Position numbers and translations under genes: made by a program. This document shows positions 39,143 through 47,621 of a DNA stretch of 64,000 bases, piece by piece (the first letter of the stretch is position 1; each line of letters begins with the position of its first letter). The notes beneath the pieces were generated by a model, which ran no database searches, was not told the origin of the DNA, and worked only from the letters and a program-made list of their open reading frames with translations. The DNA is from JADKBO01 sp965230345 (GTDB taxonomy: Bacteria > Bacteroidota > Bacteroidia > Chitinophagales > Saprospiraceae). The stretch covers positions 1,798,001 through 1,862,000 of the forward strand of contig CBDDKR010000002.1 of the NCBI GenBank assembly GCA_965230345.1. The letters are read 5' to 3'.

Positions 39143-39526
39143 CTATTTCCAGCTACTATAGCCACCAACCATGTTTTTTACCGATTTGAATCCCATCGTT
39201 TCCATAAGATTCATAGCTTGTCCACTTCTACTTCCTGACCTGCAGTACATTATGTAAGATGCATTCTTATCTAATTTAGAAATTTCATTTTTGAAGTTAT
39301 CGCTATAAAAATCAATTTCCAAAGCACCTTCAATTTTTCCTTGGCTAATCTCTTGAGGAGTTCTTACATCGACAAGAACATAATCTCCTTTCTCTTCAAT
39401 TATTTTTTTAACCGCTTCAATGGAAATCTCTCCAAAAGGAGTTTCAGTTGCTTGCGTATTCTGTGATTTACAAGAATGAAAGAATAGCAAAGGAAGAGCG
39501 GCGATAATTAATGTCTTTAAATTCAT
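39143..39526 (-). CDS. Rhodanese-domain lipoprotein
   Basis: A 127-residue predicted lipoprotein: signal peptide MNLKTLIIAALPLL with lipobox FHSC, followed by a single rhodanese domain. Family signatures visible are YVLVDVRTPQEISQGKIEGA and the active-site loop YCRSGSRSG with nucleophile Cys95. Rhodaneses transfer sulfane sulfur or carry persulfides; lipid-anchored periplasmic versions are common in Bacteroidota, but the substrate is unknown. The start codon lies 2 nt after the stop of the upstream T9SS subtilisin, so the two form a tight operon. Confidence 0.9.
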   Translation of the reverse strand: MNLKTLIIAALPLLFFHSCKSQNTQATETPFGEISIEAVKKIIEEKGDYVLVDVRTPQEISQGKIEGALEIDFYSDNFKNEISKLDKNASYIMYCRSGSRSGQAMNLMETMGFKSVKNMVGGYSSWK

Positions 39527-39528
39527 CT

Positions 39529-41817
39529 TTAATTTTGATTTGTTTTGACAAATTTAAAAATTCTTTCTCCGTTATTAAGTATCATGAAGTACATACCGTT
39601 TGGTATCTGTTCTACAAAGATAGATTGGCCGCCTTTGATTGATCCTGAAGAAACAACTTTCCCTTCTGCACTGATTACCTTAAATGAGGCTACGGAAGTT
39701 AAACCTACCAGTTGAAAAGAGTGATTTACTGGGTTTGGAAAGAAACGTATGTCATTAATATTTGTAGTAGAAATGTTTGAAGGAGGAATACAATGTTCAT
39801 CTGCAGTAATATGAATGCTTATTTCATTATCCGAATAACACCTGAGCTGAGTGGTTAGAATGTCATCACAAAGGCGTTCGTCTTCTTCAAACAAGGATTG
39901 TAAATTGCCAATCCTAGGAATAATTATTCTTTGTCTTGGACTTAGATCAGTCGTTTCGTGAATAAATTGAGCTATAAACTCTTCTCCGTCCAGTTCTACA
40001 GTCGCTACACTGTCTACAGTGTAGTAGAGATTGTTAATTCCTGTGTTTGGGTTGTTGTTATTCCAGTCAAAATAGCCTACGCGGTAAGATTCTCCTTCTC
40101 CTTTGGCGAAATCGTAGAGTAAATAAAAACTATCCCTTTTTTCGCTATAGAAAAATACTCTTTTATAATCTTGATGTATGTATGCTTTGTTAGGCATATA
40201 ATCGCAAGTAAGCTCATTTCGAGTTAATACCTTACAAGGTTTATTCTGAATTACAGTATCTCCTGAATATTCTATTTTAAGAATGGATGGTTCGCCTTCC
40301 ATATGGACCAAGTCGTATGTCCAAGTGGCCCCAGTAGGTGCAAACTCTTGATTGTAACTTTGAGCCAGTTCTATAGCTCTTAGAGCATTAATTCGTCCAT
40401 GTCCATAAGTGGCATTAGGAATATTTTCCATAGTCAATCCGTCACAGGTTTGCTCAGTAATAAGGGGAACTGCCGATTGTTCGATAATATCTTCAATCAA
40501 TTCAACTTCCCCAGCCAAATTTGGGTTAGCTGAAATGATTAAGCTGACCAATCCTGCTACATGAGGTCCTGCCATTGAAGTACCGCTAAAATTTCGAAAA
40601 TCTCCTCCACGTACTACTGATCTTACATTTTGTCCAGGAGCTGAAATGTTAGGTTTAATCCTAAGACTTCCATCTGACAGAACAATTCCTCTACTACTAA
40701 AACCCGCAATCGAATCTTTACTTCTTGTTGCACCTACGGTAAAACTTCCATCAAATATAGCGGCTGGATTAGCCACAGTATTACATGATCCTCCATCATT
40801 CCCCGCTGAAACGACTACTACTACACCTGCAGCTCTTAAATTATTGACCACATCTTCCATAAAAGACCAATTGGATGGGTTACATCCTTCCATTTCGGGA
40901 CAACCCCAGCTATTGTTGATGACATGTGGAGCTTTGGTCGGGTCCGGATTTTGTCCATTGATGTCAGTAGGAGCTAAGAACCACTCAAAACATTCTGTAT
41001 AGGTAGAAGGACTACCATATCCTCGGTCCATATTTCTGCAAGCAATCCATTTGCTATCAGGAGCCACTCCAATGGCATTTGAGGTGTCGCTACCCACCAT
41101 AGTTCCCATGGTATGTGTACCATGATTGTTGTCATCACAAGGAATTTTTACATCAAAACCACAAGGATTAATAGAATCTGAATGCAAGGGTGATGGTTCT
41201 CTTATCGCATCATGCCAATTGTAGTCATGAATTCCCATGCTATCCGAAACATATCCTCGATACTTTTTTTGTAGAGGTGATACCAACCAATCATAGCCAG
41301 TATCTTGTCCTCCAACTACAACATTCTCACCAGTATATCCCAGTTCCCAAACTTTATCCGCTTGCATTTTTAGTATGCCCCATTCTGGAGTAGCATCTCT
41401 GTGAGATCTATCCAGCCTTTCTTCCTGATACCAAGACATTTTGGTTGGAATGTCCCAAAGAATTTTTTCGATTTCAGGGCGCGATTTCAGTTGATTGAAT
41501 ACTTCAAAATCAGATGTGATTTTGATCATATTGGTAACAAAAAAAGATTGGTGCTTTATGTTTTTTTTGTTTAAGAATTGTATTATTTCATATTGTGTAT
41601 TCTCGGCATGTTCTTTCAGAGTATGATATACAAAATTACTTTTTGCCTCTTTACCTCTGATATTTTGGTGCCCTTCAATCGAAGCCTTTGATTCTAAAAT
41701 TAATAGATAAGTAACTTCATTAGTTGATTGAAATTGATCATTGATATTTGGGGCTATATATTGAGCAGATAATATTACGGTGCAAAATATAAAGATGAGC
41801 GTATTGTAAAATCGCAT
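39529..41817 (-). CDS. Secreted subtilisin-like (S8) protease with T9SS type A tail
   Basis: A 762-residue exported serine protease. After the signal peptide (ending ILSAQ), residues ~30-120 form an I9-like propeptide. The S8 catalytic domain follows with Asp172 (GGQDTGYDW), His232 (NNHGTHTMG) and Ser414 (SGTSMAGPHVAG). The oxyanion-side Asn lies in VINNSWG and VSAGNDGG. A ~180-residue beta-rich region of unknown role precedes the type A T9SS sorting domain (FFPNPVNHSF, KVISAEGKVV, IPNGMYFMIL, FKFVKT). The enzyme is expected at the surface or outside the cell, degrading protein for nutrition or processing other surface proteins. It is the first gene of an operon with the rhodanese lipoprotein 2 nt downstream. 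Confidence 0.95.
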   Translation of the reverse strand: MRFYNTLIFIFCTVILSAQYIAPNINDQFQSTNEVTYLLILESKASIEGHQNIRGKEAKSNFVYHTLKEHAENTQYEIIQFLNKKNIKHQSFFVTNMIKITSDFEVFNQLKSRPEIEKILWDIPTKMSWYQEERLDRSHRDATPEWGILKMQADKVWELGYTGENVVVGGQDTGYDWLVSPLQKKYRGYVSDSMGIHDYNWHDAIREPSPLHSDSINPCGFDVKIPCDDNNHGTHTMGTMVGSDTSNAIGVAPDSKWIACRNMDRGYGSPSTYTECFEWFLAPTDINGQNPDPTKAPHVINNSWGCPEMEGCNPSNWSFMEDVVNNLRAAGVVVVVSAGNDGGSCNTVANPAAIFDGSFTVGATRSKDSIAGFSSRGIVLSDGSLRIKPNISAPGQNVRSVVRGGDFRNFSGTSMAGPHVAGLVSLIISANPNLAGEVELIEDIIEQSAVPLITEQTCDGLTMENIPNATYGHGRINALRAIELAQSYNQEFAPTGATWTYDLVHMEGEPSILKIEYSGDTVIQNKPCKVLTRNELTCDYMPNKAYIHQDYKRVFFYSEKRDSFYLLYDFAKGEGESYRVGYFDWNNNNPNTGINNLYYTVDSVATVELDGEEFIAQFIHETTDLSPRQRIIIPRIGNLQSLFEEDERLCDDILTTQLRCYSDNEISIHITADEHCIPPSNISTTNINDIRFFPNPVNHSFQLVGLTSVASFKVISAEGKVVSSGSIKGGQSIFVEQIPNGMYFMILNNGERIFKFVKTNQN

Positions 41818-41883
41818 GATGAGCCGATTATAGTATTAATAAATGTAAGATGAAGTATTCTTGCAAGATTACTTCGCTATCAA

Positions 41884-41891
41884 CAAATATA
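41884..41891 (-). promoter_or_regulatory. Possible -7 element of the subtilisin-rhodanese operon
   Basis: The minus strand reads TATATTTG, matching TAnnTTTG, about 67 nt upstream of the ATG at 41817. No clear TTG -33 element lies at the right distance. Confidence 0.4.
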
Positions 41892-42035
41892 CTTAGAAGT
41901 GCTTTAAAAACATACTATTAATATGTCTGCATGAAATTGATACCTAAGATTGTTGATTTCTGGATGTTCTAGATTAGAATGTTGTTTCCTTTTTCTGCAC
42001 AAGAAACCATATTGGAAAAATCATATCATATGCTA

Positions 42036-42102
42036 ATCGAGCCTATTCATTTTAGTGAGGAATCCATGTGAAAATGACGTTTAGAACGAAAAACTGTTTG
42101 AG
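42036..42102 (+). repeat. Partial copy of the intergenic repeat (part I only)
   Basis: 67 bp running from ATCGAGCCTATTC to AACTGTTTGAG, identical in most positions to the first part of the two longer copies at 42268 and 47041. After 42102 the sequence departs from them and enters a separate hairpin. Together with the other copies it marks a cluster of dispersed non-coding repeats around the LRR gene pair. Confidence 0.85.
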
Positions 42103-42110
42103 TTTATTCA

Positions 42111-42134
42111 TTTTCTTTGCTTGTCCAAAGAAAA
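42111..42134. repeat. Perfect 9-bp hairpin with CTTGTC loop
   Basis: Arms TTTTCTTTG (42111-42119) and CAAAGAAAA (42126-42134) with hexaloop CTTGTC. The loop resembles the loops of the hairpins in the longer repeats, which read CTTGAT or CTTGAC on the minus strand. It appears to belong to the same structured repeat family. Confidence 0.65.
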
Positions 42135-42267
42135 GAGGATAATCCTCAATAATCATTATTTATGATGTGTTCAATAATTGTATTCTTACAAAGGAATTTT
42201 CTCTCTTTGGTCGAAACCAGAATCCAATACTTAAAATCTTTCCAAGGCTTCAAGATTTTTAAACGCT

Positions 42268-42546
42268 ATTCGATTCTTATTCTAAAGCAAGAAGCCCAAA
42301 AGAAGAAAATTACTTCAAATGTCTATCGAGCCTATTCATTTTAGTGAGGAATCCATGTGAAAATGACGTTAAAAACGAAAAACTGTTTGAGTCGTAGACG
42401 AGTTTTTTTCGTTTAGACATTTTATGGATGCTGAACGTTAAGAAATGGATGAAGCTCTTGATTTTTGCATCTTTGTATCAAGACAAAGATGGTAAAGAAT
42501 AACTTGAGTTCTTTTGCTTCTTTTCTGAGTCAAGTCAGAAAAGAAG
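42268..42546 (+). repeat. Left copy of a ~278-bp direct repeat flanking the LRR cluster
   Basis: The matching copy on the right is 47041-47317. Part I includes GAAGCCCA, then TTACTTCAAATGTCT and ATCGAGCCTATTC. Between the parts lies an inverted repeat (42374-42384 / 42401-42413; AACGAAAAACT and AGTTTTTTTCGTT). Part II (42410-42546) holds two perfect hairpins: 42468-42476 / 42483-42491 (9 bp, loop ATCAAG) and 42517-42528 / 42535-42546 (12 bp, loop GTCAAG). No transposase or coding capacity is seen. It resembles, from memory only, dispersed extragenic repeats of Bacteroidota. Confidence 0.88.
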
Positions 42547-42627
42547 AGAAAAACATACCATTATATAACGAACTATACGCATTAAAACAGTATCTTGTAC
42601 CAACAACATGAATCATTATCTTGAACG

Positions 42628-44022
42628 ATGGACAAAATACTCTTTCTTCTATTCTTTTGTAACATCATTTATGGGCAATGCCCTACAGAGACCGTACGGA
42701 TAAAAAATCAAGAGCAGGTAGATAGTTTTATTATTAATTACCCTAATTGTACAGACCTAGAGGTAGACTTACTCATCTTTGCTACTGATATAAATAATTT
42801 ACTTGGTTTCAGAAACTTAAGATCTGTTAAGGGAAGAATCTCCATCGAACATAACAAACTTCTTGAATCGTTAAATGGGTTCGATAATTTGAAAAAAATT
42901 GATGGTGGTTTGGAGATTACCTCAAGTCCACTTGTTACCAGTTTAAGCCCATTAAGCAACTTAGAATCAATCGGTGGGGGATTGCATATTGGATCACTAT
43001 CTATAAAAGATTTTACAGGATTGGAGAAGATTAGACATGTTGTATCTGATTTAGGTTTGGGGGGATTTGAAGGATTAGAAAGTTGGCATGGTCTTCATAA
43101 TTTGAAGAGTATTAAAGGTTTTTTTATTAGTAAAACCAATATTAAGGATTTTAGCGGTTTAACCAGTTTGGTTGAAATAAATGGTAGTTTAAATATCTCA
43201 GATGAACCCAATTTAGAGACATTAGATGGATTGGATAAATGTGCAGGTATATATGATGTGGATATATCGAATTGTCCTAACCTAACAAAGGTTAATTTAT
43301 CGAGTATTTCGGATACCATTTCAGATTTTTTTCTAAAAGGATGTCCAAATGTTAAGACTTTAGATGGATTAGGAAGTCTTGAAATAATTAAAGGGTACTT
43401 CGTAATTGCTCGTACGGGGTTAAAAAGTCTTAAAGGATTCGAAAATCTTAAAAGAGTATATCAGTTGAGTCTTAACAGTAATGACTCTTTAACTTCTATT
43501 GAATCCTTATCAGAATTAGAAACTATTGAAACATTGCTAGATATTAGAGATAATAAGAAATTATCCAGTCTGGCTGGCTTAGATAATGTCGACCCCGAAA
43601 GTATAGACTCCATATCAATATTTGATAACGATAGTTTGTCATACTGTCAAAGCAAGACAATCTGTGATTATTTATCCATGGATAAGCCTCATTACTTAGC
43701 CAATAATGCACCGTCTTGTTCTGATCCAGATACCATTTTGTCGCTTTGTATTTCATCATCGTATGACTTACTTAGTGATCATCAATTAAAGGTATTCCCC
43801 AATCCTGCGGATGATCACTTGGTCATACAACTACCAGATGAAATAAAGCGTTACAAAGTCAAAATTTATAACGTTTTAGGTGCTTTAGAGATGGAGCACT
43901 ATGCTGATCAACAAGGTGATCAGGTAGATATCAGTGCATTGAGTCAAGGTATGAAGATCATTCGGATTGAAGTACCTGATAAAAGCATTCGTTTACCTTC
44001 GACATCGTTTATAAAAATATAG
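42628..44022 (+). CDS. Leucine-rich / receptor-L-like T9SS surface protein, copy A
   Basis: A 464-residue exported protein. The signal peptide (MDKILFLLFFCNIIYG) precedes a Cys-containing start (QCPTETV). The body is built of ~23-24-residue leucine-rich units of the receptor-L/ECM33-like kind, for example LRSVKGRISIEHNKLLESLNG, with GFDNLKKIDGGL, SPLSNLESIGGGL and GLTSLVEINGSLN. It ends in a Cys-rich cap (YCQSKTICDYL, CSDPDTILSLC) and a type A T9SS tail (VFPNPADDHL, KIYNVLGALEM, SQGMKIIRIEV). Such repeats usually bind proteins or glycans; the ligand is unknown. It is almost identical to copy B at 45565, about 22 base differences in the shared 1373 bp. It has its own terminator and lies just inside the left direct repeat. 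Confidence 0.9.
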   Translation: MDKILFLLFFCNIIYGQCPTETVRIKNQEQVDSFIINYPNCTDLEVDLLIFATDINNLLGFRNLRSVKGRISIEHNKLLESLNGFDNLKKIDGGLEITSSPLVTSLSPLSNLESIGGGLHIGSLSIKDFTGLEKIRHVVSDLGLGGFEGLESWHGLHNLKSIKGFFISKTNIKDFSGLTSLVEINGSLNISDEPNLETLDGLDKCAGIYDVDISNCPNLTKVNLSSISDTISDFFLKGCPNVKTLDGLGSLEIIKGYFVIARTGLKSLKGFENLKRVYQLSLNSNDSLTSIESLSELETIETLLDIRDNKKLSSLAGLDNVDPESIDSISIFDNDSLSYCQSKTICDYLSMDKPHYLANNAPSCSDPDTILSLCISSSYDLLSDHQLKVFPNPADDHLVIQLPDEIKRYKVKIYNVLGALEMEHYADQQGDQVDISALSQGMKIIRIEVPDKSIRLPSTSFIKI

Positions 44023-44044
44023 TTGTTTCAACTATATTCTAATA

Positions 44045-44098
44045 GAAAAAGGCAGAATCGACCAATAAAAATCATCAAGATTGGGTTCTGTCTTTTTC
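44045..44098 (+). terminator. Terminator after LRR copy A
   Basis: Imperfect hairpin: the left arm starts GAAAAAGGCAGAA, the right arm is ATTGGGTTCTGTC, and it ends in a T-run (44092-44096). It lies 23 nt past the stop codon and separates copy A from the lipoprotein gene. Confidence 0.75.
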
Positions 44099-44158
44099 TA
44101 CTTTGATTTTATTAATTATAATACTATTCCCCTCTTTATAACGAACTTAGAAATAACC

Positions 44159-45565
44159 ATGAGAAAAACACAAATAACAAATATAAATACGCTCTTATTC
44201 CTTATTATTTCTGCAATGTTGGTAGTTACATGTACCAAGGAAAGCAATGAGCTGTCACTTATTCCTAATGTTGAGGATAATGCGGTGGTAATACGATCTA
44301 ATCCAATTGACTGCAATTTACTCACAAATGGAGATTTTGAAGACGGTTTTTTCGGTGCAAATGGGAAAGACGCTTTTTGTAATAATGATGTTCCTTTCTG
44401 GTCTAATCAAAGTGGCACACCAGATATTGTTAGTAACGATTGGCATTGGGGACACACTTTTGCAGTTGGAAATAACCCTTGGTGGGATCCTAGTTCATTA
44501 AACATCAGTAATAATAGAGCATTTATCATCGCAAGTTCCGATTACTCTGAAGTTATCGAACAGAAAGGGTTACAATTTGATCCCACACTAACTTATCAAC
44601 TGGATTTTGATGTTGCTACTACAAACTGGACTGCCTTAAATGATGATAATGGTGGGTTAGTAATACACTCAACTATAGATAATCAAACACCTTTCAATAC
44701 TTCTTGTTCACCGCCATACAATTATCCTTTATGTGGTACTAATGTCACATGCAAAGATGTATCCATACCCAATAATCAAATTCATCCTTCATACATGCAT
44801 GTAACTCACACTTTCAATAATCTATCAACGGCTAACACAAGATTGCTTATTTGGGGGACGAACAATCACTTAAGTGTTCCAGAAATCAGTTTTAATTCAT
44901 ATGGTGTTTTTATAGACAATGTAGAGCTTACATGTTTAAATAAAAGTTTAACTGGAATAAAATATACCAATAATAGTGGTTGTACATTCAAATTTAAAGC
45001 TGATTTTACTGGGTTACTTCCAAGCATTTATACTGCTTTTTGGGATTTTGGCGATGGCAATACCTCAAACAACCTCATTCCTACACATTCTTTTGGCACT
45101 ACTGGAGACCATACGGTAACGGTGACTATTAAAGATCAGAATGGGTGCTGTGCAACTCAATCTGTCGTTGTGAATTGCCAAGGATGCGATCACCGCATCT
45201 GTTGGTCTGATTCTGACCCCCTCAAACCAGACATGCAGGAGTTAGAAGATATTATTGGCTTGAAAGTTACTATGGCAAATGGAACAGAAAACAACTATAC
45301 ATGGTATAGCCCAGCTCAAGACATTACTGGACTCCACGCCGATATATTGGGCAAACTACAGAATACTCTCAATGCCGAATATGGCATTCCAATAACGAAC
45401 ATTATAGGAAATTCCAATGATCATTTTTGTGATAAGCAAGGATTACCTGTCGCACAAGGATTCTTTCTTTCTGATATACCCAATACAATTGCTAAATTAG
45501 AGTTTACAGGATTCGATGATAGTGGAAATAATATAACAGTTGAATTCTTCACACCTTGCCTATAA
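44159..45565 (+). CDS. Lipoprotein with CBM-like and PKD domains
   Basis: A 468-residue predicted lipoprotein. The ATG at 44159 is preferred over the upstream in-frame start at 44081 because it opens a typical lipoprotein signal (MRKTQITNINTLLFLIIS... lipobox LVVTC) and because the upstream extension overlaps the preceding terminator. The first half (NLLTNGDFEDGFFG, then a jelly-roll-like region with YQLDFDVATTNWTALND and VFIDNVELTCLN) looks like a carbohydrate-binding or DUF642-like module. A PKD domain follows (YTAFWDFGDGNTSNN, HSFGTTGDHTVTVTIKD, NGCC). The last ~120 residues are not recognised. Its stop overlaps the start of LRR copy B (TAATG), so the two are translationally coupled. Surface anchoring and ligand binding are inferred. 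Confidence 0.82.
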   Translation: MRKTQITNINTLLFLIISAMLVVTCTKESNELSLIPNVEDNAVVIRSNPIDCNLLTNGDFEDGFFGANGKDAFCNNDVPFWSNQSGTPDIVSNDWHWGHTFAVGNNPWWDPSSLNISNNRAFIIASSDYSEVIEQKGLQFDPTLTYQLDFDVATTNWTALNDDNGGLVIHSTIDNQTPFNTSCSPPYNYPLCGTNVTCKDVSIPNNQIHPSYMHVTHTFNNLSTANTRLLIWGTNNHLSVPEISFNSYGVFIDNVELTCLNKSLTGIKYTNNSGCTFKFKADFTGLLPSIYTAFWDFGDGNTSNNLIPTHSFGTTGDHTVTVTIKDQNGCCATQSVVVNCQGCDHRICWSDSDPLKPDMQELEDIIGLKVTMANGTENNYTWYSPAQDITGLHADILGKLQNTLNAEYGIPITNIIGNSNDHFCDKQGLPVAQGFFLSDIPNTIAKLEFTGFDDSGNNITVEFFTPCL

Positions 45566-46959
45566 TGAAGAACATAATAGTTATATTATTCTTTTGTAAC
45601 ATCATTTATGGGCAATGCCCTACAGAGACCGTACGGATAAAAAATCAAGAGCAGGTAGATAGTTTTATCATTAATTACCCTAATTGTACAGATCTAGAGG
45701 TAGACTTACTCATCTTTGCTACTGATATAAATAATTTACTTGGTTTCAGAAACTTAAGATCTGTTAAGGGAAGAATCTCCATCGAACATAACAAACTTCT
45801 TGAATCGTTAAATGGGTTCGATAATTTGAAAAAAATTGATGGTGGTTTGGATATTACCTCAAGTCCACTTGTTACCAGTTTAAGCCCTTTAAGCAACTTA
45901 GAATCAATCGGTGGGTGGTTGCATATTGGATCACTATCTATAAAAGATTTTACAGGATTGGAGAAGATTAAACATGTTGTATCTGATTTAGGTTTGGGGG
46001 GATTTGAAGGATTAGAAAGTTGGCATGGTCTTCATAATTTGAAGAGTATTAAAGGTTTTTTTATTAGTAAAACTAATATTAAGGATTTTAGCGGTTTAAC
46101 CAGTTTGATTGAAATAAATGGAGGTTTAAATATCTCAGATGAACCCAATTTAGAGACATTAGATGGATTGGATAAATGTGCAGGTATATATGATGTGGAT
46201 ATATCGAATTGTCCTAACCTAACAAAGGTTAATTTATCGAGTATTTCGGATACCATTTCAGATTTTTTTCTAAAAGGATGTCCAAATGTTAAGACTTTAG
46301 ATGGATTAGGAAGTCTTGAAATAATTAAAGGGTACTTCGTAATTGCTCGTACGGGGTTAAAAAGTCTTAAAGGATTCGAAAATCTTAAAAGAGTATATCA
46401 GTTGAGTCTTAACAGTAATGACTCTTTAACTTCTATTGAATCCTTATCAGAATTAGAAACTATTGAAACATTGCTAGATATTAGAGATAATAAGAAATTA
46501 TCCAGTCTGACTGGCTTAGATAATGTCGACCCCGAAAGTATAGACTCCATATCAATATTTGATAACGATAGTTTATCGTACTGTCAAAGCAAGACGATCT
46601 GTGATTATTTATCCATGGATAAGCCTCATTACTTAGTCAATAATGCACCGTCTTGTTCTGATCCAGATACCATTTTGTCACTTTGTATTTCATCCTTGTA
46701 TGACTTACTTAGTGATCATCAATTAAAGGTATTCCCCAATCCTGCGGATGATCGCTTGGTCATACAACTACCAGATGAAATAAAGCGTTACAAAGTCAAA
46801 ATTTATAACGTTTTAGGTGCTTTAGAGATGGAGCACTATGCTGATCAACAAGGTGATCAGGTAGATATCAGTGCATTGAGTCAAGGTATGAAGATCGTTC
46901 GGATTGAAGTACCTGATAAAAGCATTCGTTTACCTTCGACATCGTTTATAAAAATGTAG
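45565..46959 (+). CDS. Leucine-rich / receptor-L-like T9SS surface protein, copy B
   Basis: 464 residues, the same length as copy A with no indels. From codon 8 on it differs from copy A at only 11 residues (for example GGGLHIG to GGWLHIG, DDHLV to DDRLV). Only the first residues of the signal peptide differ (MKNIIVI versus MDKILFL). Architecture: signal peptide, receptor-L-like leucine-rich repeats, Cys cap, type A T9SS tail. The ATG at 45565 overlaps the stop of the PKD lipoprotein gene by one base, which argues for translational coupling; the TTG at 45556 is less likely. Copy A is monocistronic, so the twins are under different control. About half of the base differences change the protein, suggesting relaxed or diversifying selection. 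Confidence 0.9.
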   Translation: MKNIIVILFFCNIIYGQCPTETVRIKNQEQVDSFIINYPNCTDLEVDLLIFATDINNLLGFRNLRSVKGRISIEHNKLLESLNGFDNLKKIDGGLDITSSPLVTSLSPLSNLESIGGWLHIGSLSIKDFTGLEKIKHVVSDLGLGGFEGLESWHGLHNLKSIKGFFISKTNIKDFSGLTSLIEINGGLNISDEPNLETLDGLDKCAGIYDVDISNCPNLTKVNLSSISDTISDFFLKGCPNVKTLDGLGSLEIIKGYFVIARTGLKSLKGFENLKRVYQLSLNSNDSLTSIESLSELETIETLLDIRDNKKLSSLTGLDNVDPESIDSISIFDNDSLSYCQSKTICDYLSMDKPHYLVNNAPSCSDPDTILSLCISSLYDLLSDHQLKVFPNPADDRLVIQLPDEIKRYKVKIYNVLGALEMEHYADQQGDQVDISALSQGMKIVRIEVPDKSIRLPSTSFIKM

Positions 46960-46985
46960 AAATTACAATTAATAAAAGGAAGATC

Positions 46986-47024
46986 AAGGAGGTGAAGGAA
47001 CTTAATGAGTTCTTTTACCTCCTT
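46986..47024 (+). terminator. Terminator-like hairpin after LRR copy B
   Basis: Left arm AAGGAGGTGAAGGAACT and right arm AGTTCTTTTACCTCCTT pair with two mismatches or wobbles around loop TAATG. It starts 27 nt past the stop. No strong U-tract follows. The AGGAGGT inside it is part of the stem, not a ribosome-binding site. Confidence 0.65.
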
Positions 47025-47040
47025 TGGTATAAAGGTTCTT

Positions 47041-47317
47041 TATTCGATTACTATTACGAAGCAAGAAGCCCATTGAAGAAAATTACTTCAAATGTCTATC
47101 GAGCCTATTCATTTTAGTGAGGAATCTATGTGAAAATGACGTTTAGAACGAAAAACTGTTTGAGTCGTAGACGAGTTTTTTTCGTTTAGCCATTTTATGG
47201 ATTCCGAACGTTAAGAAATGGATGAAGCTCTTGATTTTTGCATCTTTGTATCAAGACAAAGATGAGTAAGAAAAACTTGAGTTCTTTTGCTTCTTTTCTG
47301 AGTCAAGTCAGAAAAGA
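47041..47317 (+). repeat. Right copy of the ~278-bp direct repeat
   Basis: Same order and orientation as 42268-42546: part I, the AACGAAAAACT inverted repeat, then part II with its hairpins. The second hairpin has a 10-bp stem here instead of 12. The two copies bracket 4.5 kb that contains copy A, the lipoprotein and copy B. Part II continues to the right as a tandem array. Confidence 0.88.
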
Positions 47318-47590
47318 TGATAACTCAATTCGTTTAGCCATTTTATGGATTCCGAACGTTAAGAAATGGATGAAGCTCTTGATTTTTGCATCTTTGTATC
47401 AAGACAAAGATGGTAAAGAATAACTTGAGTTCTTTTGCTTCTTTTCTGAGTCAAGTCAGAAAAGATGATAACTGATTTCGTTTAGACATTTTATGGATGC
47501 GGAGCGTTAAGAAATGAATCAAGCTCTTGATTTTTGCGTCTTTGTATCAGGATAAAGAAAGAAGAGAATCATTGAGTTTTGTTTCTTTGT
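47183..47590 (+). repeat. 148-bp tandem array of the repeat's second part
   Basis: Units start with CGTTTAG at 47183, 47331 and 47479, exactly 148 bp apart. The first two are nearly identical. The third is shorter and diverged (GCGTC instead of GCATC, CAGGATAAAG instead of CAAGACAAAG). Each good unit carries both hairpins. The sense strand has a short ORF here, but it is produced by the repeat and has no gene features. Confidence 0.88.
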
Positions 47591-47621
47591 GGCAATGAAA
47601 ATATTGGATAAAAATTGAAAA

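Noticed and set aside
42162..42344. 60-codon plus-strand ORF
   Set aside because: It runs from unique intergenic sequence into the left direct repeat; no domain, start context or conservation is visible.
46986..47000. AGGAGGTGAAGGAA as a strong ribosome-binding site
   Set aside because: It is one arm of a hairpin just after LRR copy B, and no credible gene follows; Bacteroidota rarely use such sites.
42268..47317. Insertion sequence or composite transposon
   Set aside because: No transposase, terminal inverted repeats or target-site duplication could be found; only direct repeats are evident, so it is listed as a repeat-bracketed cluster instead.
47238..47423. 61-codon plus-strand ORF
   Set aside because: It runs across the 148-bp tandem repeat and is a by-product of it; the protein itself repeats the same phrase and has no gene signals.
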